This document shows, piece by piece, positions 13,590 to 32,870 of a DNA stretch of 64,000 bases (the first letter of the stretch is position 1; each line of letters opens with the position of its first letter). The position numbers and the translations under genes were made by a program. The notes below the pieces were generated by a model. The model was not told the DNA's origin and did no database searches. It was given only the letters and a program-made list of their open reading frames with translations. Origin of the DNA: Amphimedon queenslandica (taxonomy: Eukaryota; Porifera; Demospongiae; Haplosclerida; Niphatidae); the NCBI RefSeq assembly GCF_000090795.2, contig NW_003546282.1, forward strand, positions 239,424 to 303,423. Reading direction: 5' to 3'.

Positions 13590-14371
13590 ACTTGTTTTTA
13601 GTTTTAATTTGTTAATGCTATTATATTTTATGTTTGCATATGCTTACTTTATTATACTCTAAGAACGGGCTGCCCCCTGTTCTATTTATGTGTATGTAAA
13701 TAAGAGTGATAACAAAATATTTATTTTGAAGCAAGAATCTCGTTTTAAATTCCAACCATCTCGACTTATGGATTTTAATCCAATTAGCGCATTATTTGTG
13801 TCAAACACCAAGCCAAATTGTTGAATTTAATTTTAGACCAAAGTTCTACCATATACGGCCATTATTTTATAACCTTTAATTATGAGAGGCCACTTGTAAA
13901 GCACACACACAGAATTGGCATTGCCTACTTACCTCGTGCCAACAAGGACTCTCTGTAGTCTAGTCTTAGTTCCAGCACCTGTCTCTTTCAACGGATAGTT
14001 CTATTAATGAAGAAACTTTGGCTGGAGAAATGGCTGATACACAAAATGCATTCTTATCAAACACTAACCGGTAGCCTTATCTTTATTATCTCGTTAAAGG
14101 AAAGCATTATTTAATTTATTTAAATGAAGTATTTCATGCATCAGTATTTAATCATGTTAAATTAATGTTTTATCGAATTAAGTTTTATTTACTGAGTCTA
14201 AATTATCAAATACCCGAGCACATTTTTCATTAATTGAATGAACTATTAAAAATTTATTTTCTACTCCTCTAATAATTGATCATGATGTATTGACTGGTTC
14301 TGCTGGAATGAGACCTATACTGATCAGTTGATCATTGTCTGAATCACACCTTCTGTTGCACGATTACCAAG

Positions 14372-14405
<34 letters not shown>

Positions 14406-15190
14406 CTAAACAAGTACATGCACCTAAATAGTCATGCTAGTGCTAATTTCTATTATGCATTTTTGCACAAGTATGATAAATATAGTTTTTGTTTGTTCTT
14501 CATAGATCAAAGATGGTGATTTTTTGATGGACAGTGGCTATATTTGGATTGGGAATATTTAATTAAAATGGCTATGATGTCACCTTAGCATTTTGTGTGA
14601 CTCCAGCTATTTATTTACTGGAACCAAAGAAGCCTGATATCTCTGTGTCAACGACTAAGCAAACTTAATCTCCTGCTACTTCTATTTTTAGAATCAACAG
14701 CTTGTGTGGGTCGGCATGTACAGCATAAGTTCTGTGAGCATAATTAAAGCCTTTTCATTATATAAAAAAAGCGTATAATATGATGACATTTTGGTGTACA
14801 CAGTGCATTAAAGTTTTAAATGACTTTGATTTTGATTCATCATTTCATGTACTTTAATGCATGTGGCTATTATGAGACATCCTATAATTTCAACCTCATT
14901 ATTATTGAATTTTAAATATTTAAGTCTAGTTCCCCTCCAATTTTGGCTGCATATTATTTTATGTTCAAACGGTAGTTTTATTTTCGAACCCTTTGGCGCA
15001 TCTCCCTTCCTAACATAGTATGGAATGCAGTACAGATAATTAGGGTAAGATTTGTTATGGTTTGTGATGGCGTGGTTATGCCCATACTCTCAGTAGTTAC
15101 ATACTAGCAATCATTACGCCATGCCATATTCACTGGCTTCCTAATTGAAGGTAGTTATACAAACAGGCTTCATCAGATAATGAATTGACT
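13590..15190. other. Intergenic stretch without a recognised gene
   Basis: About 1.6 kb between SNX4 and the small secreted gene. It is strongly AT-rich, with a pure AT dinucleotide run near 14373-14403. No open frame with family similarity was found on either strand. A donor-like GAG|GTAAGT on the minus strand near 13932 has no supporting exon partner that I could find. Confidence 0.5.
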
Positions 15191-15192
15191 GG

Positions 15193-15200
15193 TTATAAAA
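15193..15200 (+). promoter_or_regulatory. Likely TATA box of the small secreted gene
   Basis: The sequence TTATAAAAG lies about 110 bp upstream of the start codon at 15308. A canonical TATA box is rare in front of the other genes here and fits a tissue-restricted secreted product. Position and match are seen; function is inferred. Confidence 0.45.
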
Positions 15201-15307
15201 GAGCAGCCCTCATTGGTAGACAATCAAACAGTTGGTCTCTCTACAGAGCAATTCAAGCTACTTATATATAAAAAACAATCAACTATTAATAATATACTAT
15301 AACAATA

Positions 15308-16147
15308 ATGCCTGCTTTGGCTGTCCTGCCTTTTGTTCTACTCCTCCAAACTCTCATCTCCATTCCAAACAGCATAACATTTGTGCTCAGGGATGAACTT
15401 AACATTGATAACTCCCTCTTTGTCAATGAGACTGGGCCTGCAGTCTTCAAGAGAAAGCTAACTGGGATTGCAAGTAAGAAACAAACTTATGCATATTCTC
15501 ATTATCTATACTCTTAACATTCTGCATGTAAATTTATTCTTCATATTTATGCTTTACAGCCTGCATTTTATTACATACCTGACACATGCATGCATCAGAA
15601 TGCACTGAATGCATGGATTGGCTTCTGATTTTGTTTGCATTGTCCTCCAATTCATAAACCTACTAATGCCACTGTCCATCATTATGATGTCATTCTCTAC
15701 AGGTCCTCTTTACGCCGAATTAGCTGAAGGAGTAATGTCATACCGAGTCCAATTATACCACGAGCACAATCTTGAGAAAGTCTATTACTACACTGAAGAC
15801 TGCAATGGAGACCTTTCAGTAACTACGGTATGTAATCCTTTTGCATGACAGTTGCAATTCATTATTGTGCATGCAAATGATTGATATAGTTATTGACCAC
15901 ATGTTTCTAATTTTAGGATAGTAATTTGGCAACTACTTTTGTGATAGAGACTGGAGACAAGTTCTATCAGAAAGGAGGAAAGTTTACTATTGGTTGCTAT
16001 CCTGAAAGCTCCACTACTCCAAGATGGATAGGAGTTAGAGAAGAGACAGATGGTGATGACCTCTATCTGACTGCTGATGCCACTAGTACTAATTTCAAAG
16101 TTGCAGTCGGAGAAATAACACCTTATTACATGAAGAGCATAGTTTAA
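15308..16147 (+). CDS. Small secreted orphan protein
   Basis: Three exons (15308-15473, 15703-15827, 15917-16147) encode 173 residues with consistent phases (exon lengths 166, 125, 231). The N-terminus MPALAVLPFVLLLQTLISIP is a clear signal peptide. The mature chain is rich in beta-forming residues, with only two cysteines (TEDCNGDL and TIGCYPES), so one disulfide is possible. There is no transmembrane segment and no domain I recognise. It follows a TATA box and ends 180 bp before RUNDC3 on the same strand. It could be an extracellular matrix or effector protein restricted to sponges. The gene model is well supported by signal peptide and splice sites; the function is unknown. Confidence 0.78.
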
Positions 16148-16327
16148 TTATTGACAATTAATCCTAGGCACATTAAAATTTTGACTTTTTGTTGCACACT
16201 GTCTCACTTAACAGTACAAATGTTATTATGACTATTATTAAATGAAACATTAATTAACTATTACATTTAATTAACAACTATGCAATATACGGAGATTGAT
16301 TGAGAGTGAACGGAGTTATGCTATGTA

Positions 16328-19300
16328 ATGGAGAGAGCTTTCTTGAGTGAGTCTTCTTCTCGAAGCAGCAGCAACAATACAAGGCTCCATGATCATAGCG
16401 GGAGCTCTGTACGGCTCAGAGCAAACAGCAGGGCGGACATACATGTCCTAGAACAGCTGAAAGTACAGAGAAGAAACATGACTCAAGTTTGCAAGTGAGA
16501 GAGAGGTTGAAACAGCTGTTTCATGAATACCTCCCTCCCTCTCTCTCTCTTTCTCATTCCCACTCAGAATGTGTGTCAAGAGCCTAGTAGATAAATCTCC
16601 TTTTGAGACCATAACTGACGATTGTCCTCACTTGAATAATCTCTGTAACGTATTGGAACACATCTTTTTACACAGAATGCAAGGTTGGAGACTTAGTTAA
16701 GCTGATTTTGTATCATGAGTTACAAATATTATATGTATATACTTGTGTATTTGCATGTATATAATGCATTGACCTAGCATTACTTCTTTCATTTTTGTTT
16801 GTTTTGCTATTTTGATTGTACATGTGCTTTTAGTTTCAAAAAAGGTATTTATTTTCAGTTAACACTTTATTTTAAATTAAAAGCAATAATCTAAGACATT
16901 AAATCCCTCCCTGTATTTGTCACTATGTATTATCTTTTCCACATTGTATGCACCACATACATTCATTAGCTCGCTGGTCAATATTCAGTACTACTGATCC
17001 AGTCCATTACTGGCATATCATACAGCAGTATGCTTCTTCTGTGACTGTTGGATCTATTGATGACATGGAAAATGTATCTACTGAATTAGGAAAAGTATGT
17101 CCACCTATTATCGTCTTCTGTCTCATCTCATTTATTCCATTGCTGCTCAAAAATTAGGCCAAAGACCCTGTACTATAGTACAGGGTTTTTCAACAAAAAT
17201 CACTAGGAGAAAATTCTCCATTTTTATACTTTATTTTTATAGATATGCATGTTTTTATGTTGTGTAGAAAGTTTGAACTGATTCCAATCAAGTTTGAATT
17301 TTTTACGAATTTTTAAAGTTGCTAAAAAATCAAGCCGAAGTCCCTGTACTATAGTACAGTGATTTTGGCCAAATTTCGTCAAAAATGAAAAGGAGAGAAT
17401 TCTCCATTTTTATAATTGTTTCTAATACATATACATGTACTTATGTTGTGTAGAAAGTTTGAACTGATTCCAATCAAGTTTGGATTTTTTACGAATTTTT
17501 AAAGTTGCTCCAAATGCCATGTACTGTATTGTAGTGCTTGTCAGCTCGTGAAGCTCATGCTGTTTAGCTCACTTAGCATGCTTTGTGGGAAACCCTGCTT
17601 ACTTCATGATGTACCTTTGCATGTTTCTTTGTCATTTTGTCTCTTTTTGTCTTACATATAAACTCCTCTCTTTCTCTCTCATGATTTCTCTTATAGTGTA
17701 GGGCGTGGCTTCGACTCTCTCTTGTTCAGAAGAGGTTGGCTACATTCATGGATATTCTCGTCAGTAAACAACATGAACTGAAGTGAGTCCTTCATGTATA
17801 GTACACCACCACTGTGTGTATACCTATTCCTTCTTTAGAGTGGCGTACATGCAAGGTGCTTTAATGATATCGGCTGAGCTTCAAGAAGTAGCCGGAGTTT
17901 TAAAGTGTCTTGATGCAATTGACTTCAAGTAAAAGAGAGCTTATCTAAATTTAGAGTTATCACCGCCCCATTTCTCTCTCTCTCTTCCTCCCTTTCTCTC
18001 TCTCTTTCTTTTAACTATACAGTCTTTGCCTAAGAGATCAAGACTTTGATTATTATGATAAGCTAGAGATAGACTATAGTCCTTATCTTGTCTTCCATCA
18101 AAAGTAACTCTACACTACCTCAATTACCACCTCATCACATTATACATGTGTACATGTGTACATACACATACACTCAGCAATGTCTCCTTGATGACCAGCA
18201 AATGCTTCCTCCACCTGATAGACTCACAGCTGCATTTTGTATCTACGACTGATTTAGTCATAGGTATAAAGCACTCATATTTATGGTTTGAGTTACAATT
18301 GTCTTCTAGTTATTTATCGTTTTTGATACACGTAACATCTAGTTGGTGGACTGTCTCTTTTAATTTTGCAACAATTGTTATTGTTTTTTAATTGTTCCCT
18401 TGATCAAGTTCACACTTCCATTTCATCCTTGTAGTTTTAGCAAATTTATTTATATCTTATCTTTTGCCAATAATTTTATTGTCAGGGGAATATAAGGCAT
18501 ATATAGTGCACTTTGTGACTTGTTCAGACCTCTAATTGTTTTATACTGTTAATTTAAGATACTGTTTCTCTCTTAGTTTAATAACAGTATGGGATACGTT
18601 ATTATCATAATCATTGTTGATTGCTAGGAGGATGAGGCTCAGTGATAAATTACTTTGTGGTCAGATTAGGGATGAGCAGTGTTGCATTATGAAAATAACA
18701 CGTACAGTAATAATTACATTTTATTCTTTTTTTGGTCAAATAATAATTTATGATTGCACACATCCTGTGCATGCATGATGTAACTACAATATAGTAATTG
18801 TAGTCACACTCCTTGATGCACTCCTGATTGTAATGTACTCACAGTTTCAGCTCAAATATGTGGATTGATTACTAACAATTAAGCTTTAAAACTCTGATGC
18901 AATTCAAGATGAAAGGATTAGACTCTTTTGTCCTAATTAGGTATATGAATGATTATTTTCAATATAGCTACATGTACATGTATGTATTCATTATCTGTAT
19001 TTTATAGCTAATGCAAAGTATTGTACCCATTTTATAGCAGTAGCACATGCTAATTGTATTGATCTGGTCATAGATCATATCCACATTCACTCACTTAAAC
19101 AATTCCATGCAGCTTATGCACACATACACACACACACACATACACACACACTATACCATATTAGCTTATCAATTATTATGTCAGTAATGTAGTATAGCTC
19201 ATATGTAAATGAATGCAATATCTTATAACATAATAATTACACTCACTTCCTGATATTATCCTCTGTCCTTCTAAGCTTTCATTGCTATATATGTACATGT

Positions 19301-21622
19301 ATATACGCACATGCATCCATCGGAATCAGTAAAAGTGTTTGTGTGTGTGTGCAAATACCAATTTGGTATTTGGTATCATGTTCATTCATGAAGGAAATTT
19401 GTAGTCTTCTGTCCATATATTGATTCTTATCACTTGACCACGTGTCCACTTATCTTTTTCATGTCATATCATTGTCTAATAGGTGGGCATTATATGCTCT
19501 CGGGTTAATTATTATTTTAATCATTTTTAATATTCAAGTTCTATAGCATAAAGTTATCCCCAGTATTGCTCCAGGAATATAATGATAAAAATAATGATAA
19601 TAACAATGATGATAATGATGAGTAATGCTTTTTATGCCTTCAGTGTAGATTATTAAGTACATTATGTTTATATTTGATTATTTTCATTACCATTTTTGTC
19701 CATCCTTATGCCCCAGACGGTCCGCATTACGTACATACTCGGATAAGATGATTAATTGTGTGTGATCATTGATATGCACTTGGTTTGTTTGTATACATCA
19801 GTTTCCCCTTACCCCTCCCTCCCTCCCTCCACCTTCATATTCCTGTTATTAATAACATATGATAATGTCACATTGCTCATCATAGTTACGGGAAAACGAT
19901 AGAGAAAGAGGAAGGAGAGCTAAGAGAGAGGGAGAGGGAGGGAGAGGGAGATTTTGAACAGAAATCATGAAGAAAAAAATTACCCTATAATTGAGCTATA
20001 AACTTTTAAAATTCATAAAAAAATTAATTTGATCAGAATCAGTTCAAACTGTCTACGCAACATAAGAACATGTATATGCATCAGGAAAATGATGAAAATT
20101 GAGAATTTTCTCCTAGCCATTTTTGATTGTAGTACAGGGTCTTTGACCAAATTTTTGAGCAATTTTAAAATTCGCTGAAGGTACCAAAATCCTATGGGAA
20201 ACCCTGGCAGATACATGTGCATGTATATATAATCAGTGACTTAATGTTGTGAGACATACACTTGTGTGTGTATTTAATAGTATTTTTACTTTCTCTTCTA
20301 CCCCTCCCTCTCCCTCCCTCTCTCTCTCTTTCACTATTTCTTCATATTAGTACTAGCAGCAGGAGAGATGATAGACAGGAGGAAAGGAGGCTGCTTTCAA
20401 CAAGCAGCAGTATTGACTCAAGAGGAATTGATGAGGAGAGGGAGGAAGAGAAAGAGGAAGAGGAAGAGGTTACATCACTTAAGGAGCTACTGAAAGTGGA
20501 GAGAGAACAGAAAGTAAAAGAAAAACAAAAGAGTGGAGAGAAATGGGAAGGAAAGGGCTGATGGGTGTCAGAAGAATGAAGGATAGTGAAAAATAGAATA
20601 GGGTGTGGTTATAGAAAAGGAGAGACGAGACAAAACATTGAGAAATTACATGTATTTGGGGGACTGGTACATGTAATGTAATGTATGGCATCTTTAAAAT
20701 ATAGATTAAGGTAGCCATTACCTTCACAATTTTGCCTTGTTTTTGTTGAGCCAGTTTTTCAACAGTTTTGATTGTTTTAATTGCCCTTTTGTGTCTTAGA
20801 ATTATTATGAAGAGCTGGTGTCTGTAAGAGATACACAAATCAACCAGCTCCAAAGAGAACTGGACAGCCTCGGGAGAGAGAGTGAGAAGGAGAAGAAGGA
20901 AATGAGTGGCATCATCATCGAACTACAAGATCAAATGTAAGCAGTTCATGATGATCTTTGCCTGTTGCTGCAATTATAATAAATTCAGATTTATACAGTT
21001 ACTATTTTTTATAGTCTTCCTCTAATTTTAGTGCAATTAACTAGTATGTATTATAATTAAAAGTGGCTTAAATAATTTGACCAAATTTTCTCATTTTGGT
21101 GGTAAAATAAGTACCGTATAGCACAAAAATTTGGAAGGACAAAAATTTGGCGAATTTGGCGAATAGAGTTTCATTCGCCAAAATAAAAACCGCCATTTTG
21201 AGCCTTTATACGCATGCTCAATGGCACGTGGCCACTAATTCGCCAAATTAAAATTCGCCAATAACCAAAATTTAGCAATTCGCCAAATTTTACTCCCTCC
21301 AAAATTTCCGGCTATACGGTACTTCCTGTCTGAAAAATCACACCTTGTTAACACCTTTTTGACACCTTGTTAACACTTTGAAGTGTGAACAAGCAGGCTG
21401 TAACTTGTAAGGAAAAAATTATTGCTTTATCCTAACTGAAGCACTAGGAAATACAATACTTCTTACAATATAGATAAGCTTATTGCAATTTTTAATTTTT
21501 TTATGCACAGCTCAAAGTTACAAGATAGCATCAGACAGCAGCAGAAAGCAGGTAGGAGGACTAATGACAACAGGAGAAGTGGACTATTTTCTAGCATTTT
21601 TAAATCGGGAGACGAAGATTGA
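16328..21622 (+). CDS. RUNDC3: RUN domain protein of the RUNDC3 type
   Basis: Probable small-GTPase effector adaptor; vertebrate RUNDC3A/B bind Rap2 and neuronal cargo. Nine exons: 16328-16494, 16568-16683, 16970-17094, 17697-17782, 17839-17928, 18023-18103, 20351-20513, 20800-20936, 21511-21622, giving 358 residues. The RUN domain covers roughly 45-215: NMTQVCKMCVKSLVDKSPFE, LNNLCNVLEHIFLHRM, SIDDMENVSTELGK, CRAWLRLSLVQKRLATFM, VLKCLDAIDF and IDYSPYLVF, each aligning with the RUNDC3A counterpart including the late DYxPYL signature. The C-terminal third is a charged coiled coil (EEEKEEEEEVTSLKELLKVE; ELVSVRDTQINQLQRELDSL) ending GLFSSIFKSGDED. The 2.2 kb intron 18104-20350 holds repeats. The vertebrate A/B split postdates this lineage, so no suffix is given. 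Confidence 0.9.
17144..17515 (+). repeat. 186-bp palindrome-bearing repeat, two copies
   Basis: In RUNDC3 intron 3. It contains the intact 20-bp palindrome CCCTGTACTATAGTACAGGG near 17167 and a second, slightly changed copy about 178 bp on. Confidence 0.88.
18104..20350. other. Long RUNDC3 intron, repeats only
   Basis: A 2.2 kb intron holding one minus-oriented copy of the 186-bp repeat (about 19995-20185), CA and polypurine tracts, and ACATGT clusters. No nested gene was recognised. Confidence 0.5.
19995..20185 (-). repeat. 186-bp repeat, single diverged copy
   Basis: In the RUNDC3 long intron. It shows the inverse orientation blocks AACTGTCTACGCAACATAAG and TTGAGAATTTTCTCC; the palindrome is half lost. 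Confidence 0.75.
21112..21321. mobile_element. Short terminal-inverted-repeat element (MITE), mariner-like
   Basis: About 210 bp inside the last RUNDC3 intron, bounded by TACCGTATAGC at the left and GCTATACGGTA at the right, so the ends are inverted copies and start and end in TA. Internal CGCCAAATT motifs also occur in both orientations. There is no coding capacity. The family is inferred from TA ends; the left end TACCGTA is shared with the foldback element at 5724. Confidence 0.72.
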
Positions 21623-21675
21623 GTAAATGATTGGGCACACAGAGAGAGATTTAATGACACAAGTATAATTATCAA

Positions 21676-21708
<33 letters not shown>

Positions 21709-21849
21709 AATTGTGTATAATGGTTTTTGACAAAATAATTATAATTTGCTGTAAAATGAGCTTCAGTATGTGAGAAGCACCTGATGTAATGCAATAATTA
21801 CAAGTTAATAATTTAATTATGTATAATAACAACAATAATAATGGTGATC

Positions 21850-29561
<7,712 letters not shown>

Positions 29562-29750
29562 TGTAAGGAGTAATCCTCAGTACTAACTCTCGCCCCAAAT
29601 TTTACAAAAAGGTGGGGCTGGCCAGTTTGTAAAGAAGGCGGATCTCAGGTGAGAAACTAATCATATTCATTGAAAATAGTCTATAAAATCTTAAGCTACT
29701 CATCTTTTGCTTAAGAATTCTTCTTTTCACAACCAGTTTGGTAGCAAAAA

Positions 29751-31176
29751 ATGGCAGGTGTAGCTCTAGAGGTAGGGATAGAAGTAGCAGAGATAGGAGT
29801 TGTGGTAGCAGAGGCAGCTGATATAGCTGCAGTGGCTGCAGAAGCTGCAGACACGACTGCCATAGTAGGAGAGATGATTGATGCTGAGCTTACCACAACC
29901 ATGGAGACTAGTCTTGATGCTACAATAGGAGAGGATGTGGGCAACGTCATCAGCGAGACTGTAGACCAAGAGATCTCCGGAGAACTGCAACAAGTGATAG
30001 ATGAGTCAACTAGTGCAGGTACAGATACTGCTGCAGAAGATAGCACAGCCGGTGAAGCAGGGAAAACAAAATCCTCCATGCTCCAAATAATAAAGAAATG
30101 GGCTCATAGAATCCTTAATGCTTACATGCTCATGGACATGGTAGGCAAGAAGATAATGGAAATCGTGAATGCAGCCCAAGGTAAAGGAGGTGCAGGGCAG
30201 CCTAAACTAACAGCACAAGAAATAAAAGATATGACTGACTTAGAAAAGGCCGTTGAAGATATGGGTCTCATATATCAATCACTTCATGAGTCTATCAAAA
30301 TCATCTCAGACAGTACCGACTTTCTTGGGAATGAGACTGTCACGATGAATGGAGTCACTGCTACTGTCAAGGAATTGGTTGACAGCATTCTGACTGACAT
30401 AACAAAGGTTGATCAATACTTACAGTTCACAAATTATTATTATTATTATTATTATTTTGTAGGAATTCAAAGTATGCCACACAGTACTATTACATACTCC
30501 CTTCACGTCCAGTAATGTAACTGCTCTTGGGAATGCAGTTTATAAAGCAGTCCTAAAGATGGGTGCTCTCTTTGAACTGCAGGCAAAATCAAAAGTATTA
30601 ACAGTATATAAAGTTCCAAGTAAGGACAACAAGGCAACGCTGGATAAAATCCTCCAGTTGCAGTACTTTACCTCAAGGAACATGCGTATTAAGAAGATTG
30701 AAGATATCCTGAAGAATCCAACAACACAAAATCATGCAAAGTCTGCAGCTATCAGTGCAGGGAGTGCTGTCATTCATTCGGACGTGTTTGCTGCCACAAA
30801 GTCAGAGACAATACGTCAATATCAGTCACAAGCAAGGGACAAGGCAAAAAGTGCAGCCAAAGATGCAGGGAAGAGTGCAGCAATGAAATACATACCTCAG
30901 TACGTTGCTGAGTCTATGGTACCATTTGTTGGGTCAATGCTTGCTGGAAGAGTGAAGGATCACATGAAATCATCAGCTAAAGATGCAGCAACAAGGGCAG
31001 CCAAAAAGGAATTAAAGAGTTTTTTTGGATCGCAAGCAGTGAAGGCTGGAATAGCAAAAATTGCTAGAGATGAGACAAGGAAGTATTCTGCTCAGAAGAG
31101 TAAAGAAATTAAAGCTGCAGCAGATAGTGCTGTCAAAAAATCATTGCAGACTGCATTGATCCAAGCTCATGTCTAA
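29751..31176 (+). CDS. Alanine-rich helical orphan protein
   Basis: Two exons (29751-30407, 30463-31176) separated by a 55-nt intron with a TTA microsatellite; 456 residues. The N-terminal third is acidic and Ala/Val/Thr-rich (VAEAADIAAVAAEAADT). The middle contains amphipathic helices (AHRILNAYMLMDMVGKKIME). The C-terminal third is basic with recurrent Ala-Lys-Asp patches (ARDKAKSAAKDAGKSAAMKY, MKSSAKDAATRAAKKELKSF). It resembles LEA-like or apolipoprotein-like helical proteins in composition only; I recognise no family. There is no signal peptide. One short hydrophobic stretch lies near MVPFVGSMLAG. It is divergently arranged with myosin-I (189 bp) and convergent with MTRR. The exon join is supported by phase and an open frame across it. 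Confidence 0.75.
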
Positions 31177-31421
31177 TCAGAATTAATGAACACAATTTGA
31201 TAGCAGTAGTTTCATAGTTTAGTTCAATCTTTAGTATTATTTAATACATATGTACATGTACATGCATATGTACCTTTATAGAAATCTTTATCATAATAAT
31301 CCTATTTCTTTAAAATAAGCAATAATATCTTAGCAAATAAATATAGCTCTAAAAATATAGAAGATAATAAATAAATAAATAAATAATCATAATTCACAAA
31401 TAATGGCATTAATTAATAATA

Positions 31422-32837
31422 TCAAATCCATAAATCAGTTACATATCTTCCTTTATCTTGCAAATCCTTAAGCAATTTCTGGCCATCTCCATTACCAGTC
31501 ACACCTTAAGTATTAAAAAAATCACAAACACATCAAGTTAAACAACATCACCTCCTTTATGTGTCCAGTACTTCTGTAAGACATCAGTCATGGCTTCCCT
31601 GATACTGACAATCATTTTCTGAGCATCACTACACGCAATCAACACCAAAAATAAAGTACAGTATAGCATCTCTTCATTACTCCTTACCCACATACAAACA
31701 CTGATGCATTCTCCTCCATAACCCACTCCCCCAAGGCCTCCCAGTGCTTCCTCATATTATCTTGAACATATTTCGCATGATCACTGCTACCATCTGAGAT
31801 TGAATCGTATTGTGAGAAGGAGACGTTGCATAACGTTAATACCCCAGCTGACAGGAAACCCTCGATCTCAGACCTACGTGTACATTAGCAGATCACATTG
31901 TTCACTTAAAATGGTGGATGTACATTGTGCATAATCTGTTCTGTTCTAGCATTGTAAATCATAGCTGCATTAATGAATTAGGATTGGTACATGTGTATTT
32001 TAGAGAGGATGTTTATTAATTAATATCTGGAAAAACATTTCAGGCAAGTGCCAAGATATACATAGACAAGTGTTTAGGCCAATTTTACATTTTAATTCAT
32101 TACGACCAGAAGTACAAGTACCTGCATATTACACTACACAAAAATTTAAAGGCATTTTTAGCTGTAACACATTGGAGTGTAGTAAACCAGGTAATTGGAT
32201 ATACATGTACACATACCTGTACAAGTAATCTTTATCAGGATGTCTGCAGCCAAAAAATAACCATGATTTCCCTACTTTGAAGCCATTTGCTACCATAGTA
32301 CTTCTAAGCACACACAAACAAAAAGAAGAAATTAAACTCAATACAGGAGAAACAGGAAAACTGACAGAAAAGCAATGCATTACATTAACCTGTGATTAAG
32401 GAATCCAACAAGAGGACTCACACCAGTTCCTGGTCCTATTAATACTATTGGTACTAGAGGATCAGGCGGTAAGTGAAATGGGTTCTTAAGACGTGGGTAC
32501 AGTGGGACAGTTGATGGAACCTCACTAAGAGAGGACTCATTCAACCAGCCTGTACACAGACCTTCCCTGCATATAATAATAACTAACACTAATTGTGATA
32601 ATACTGTATTAACCTCTTTAGTCTCTGCCAGGAGCGTTGAGGTAGCTCTACAATGTTAAAGGCAATTCTTGTCTTAAATTCATAATCCAATGGAGAGCTA
32701 AAAATAAGTAGAATCAGTTTAAACATGTACAACCATAATGTGCATGTGCATGTATGAACACTTTACCTCACAACAGAATAATGTCTTGGCTGTAGTCTAG
32801 GAAGTAGCTCTAAATTAATAATTTAATAAAGTGAATT

Positions 32838-32870
<33 letters not shown>

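Noticed and set aside
14373-14403. AT dinucleotide run as a promoter or origin
   Set aside because: A plain microsatellite with no adjacent gene start or paired signal.
29711-30079. Open minus-strand frames opposite the alanine-rich gene
   Set aside because: Complement of a GC-richer coding exon with no splice logic or family similarity.
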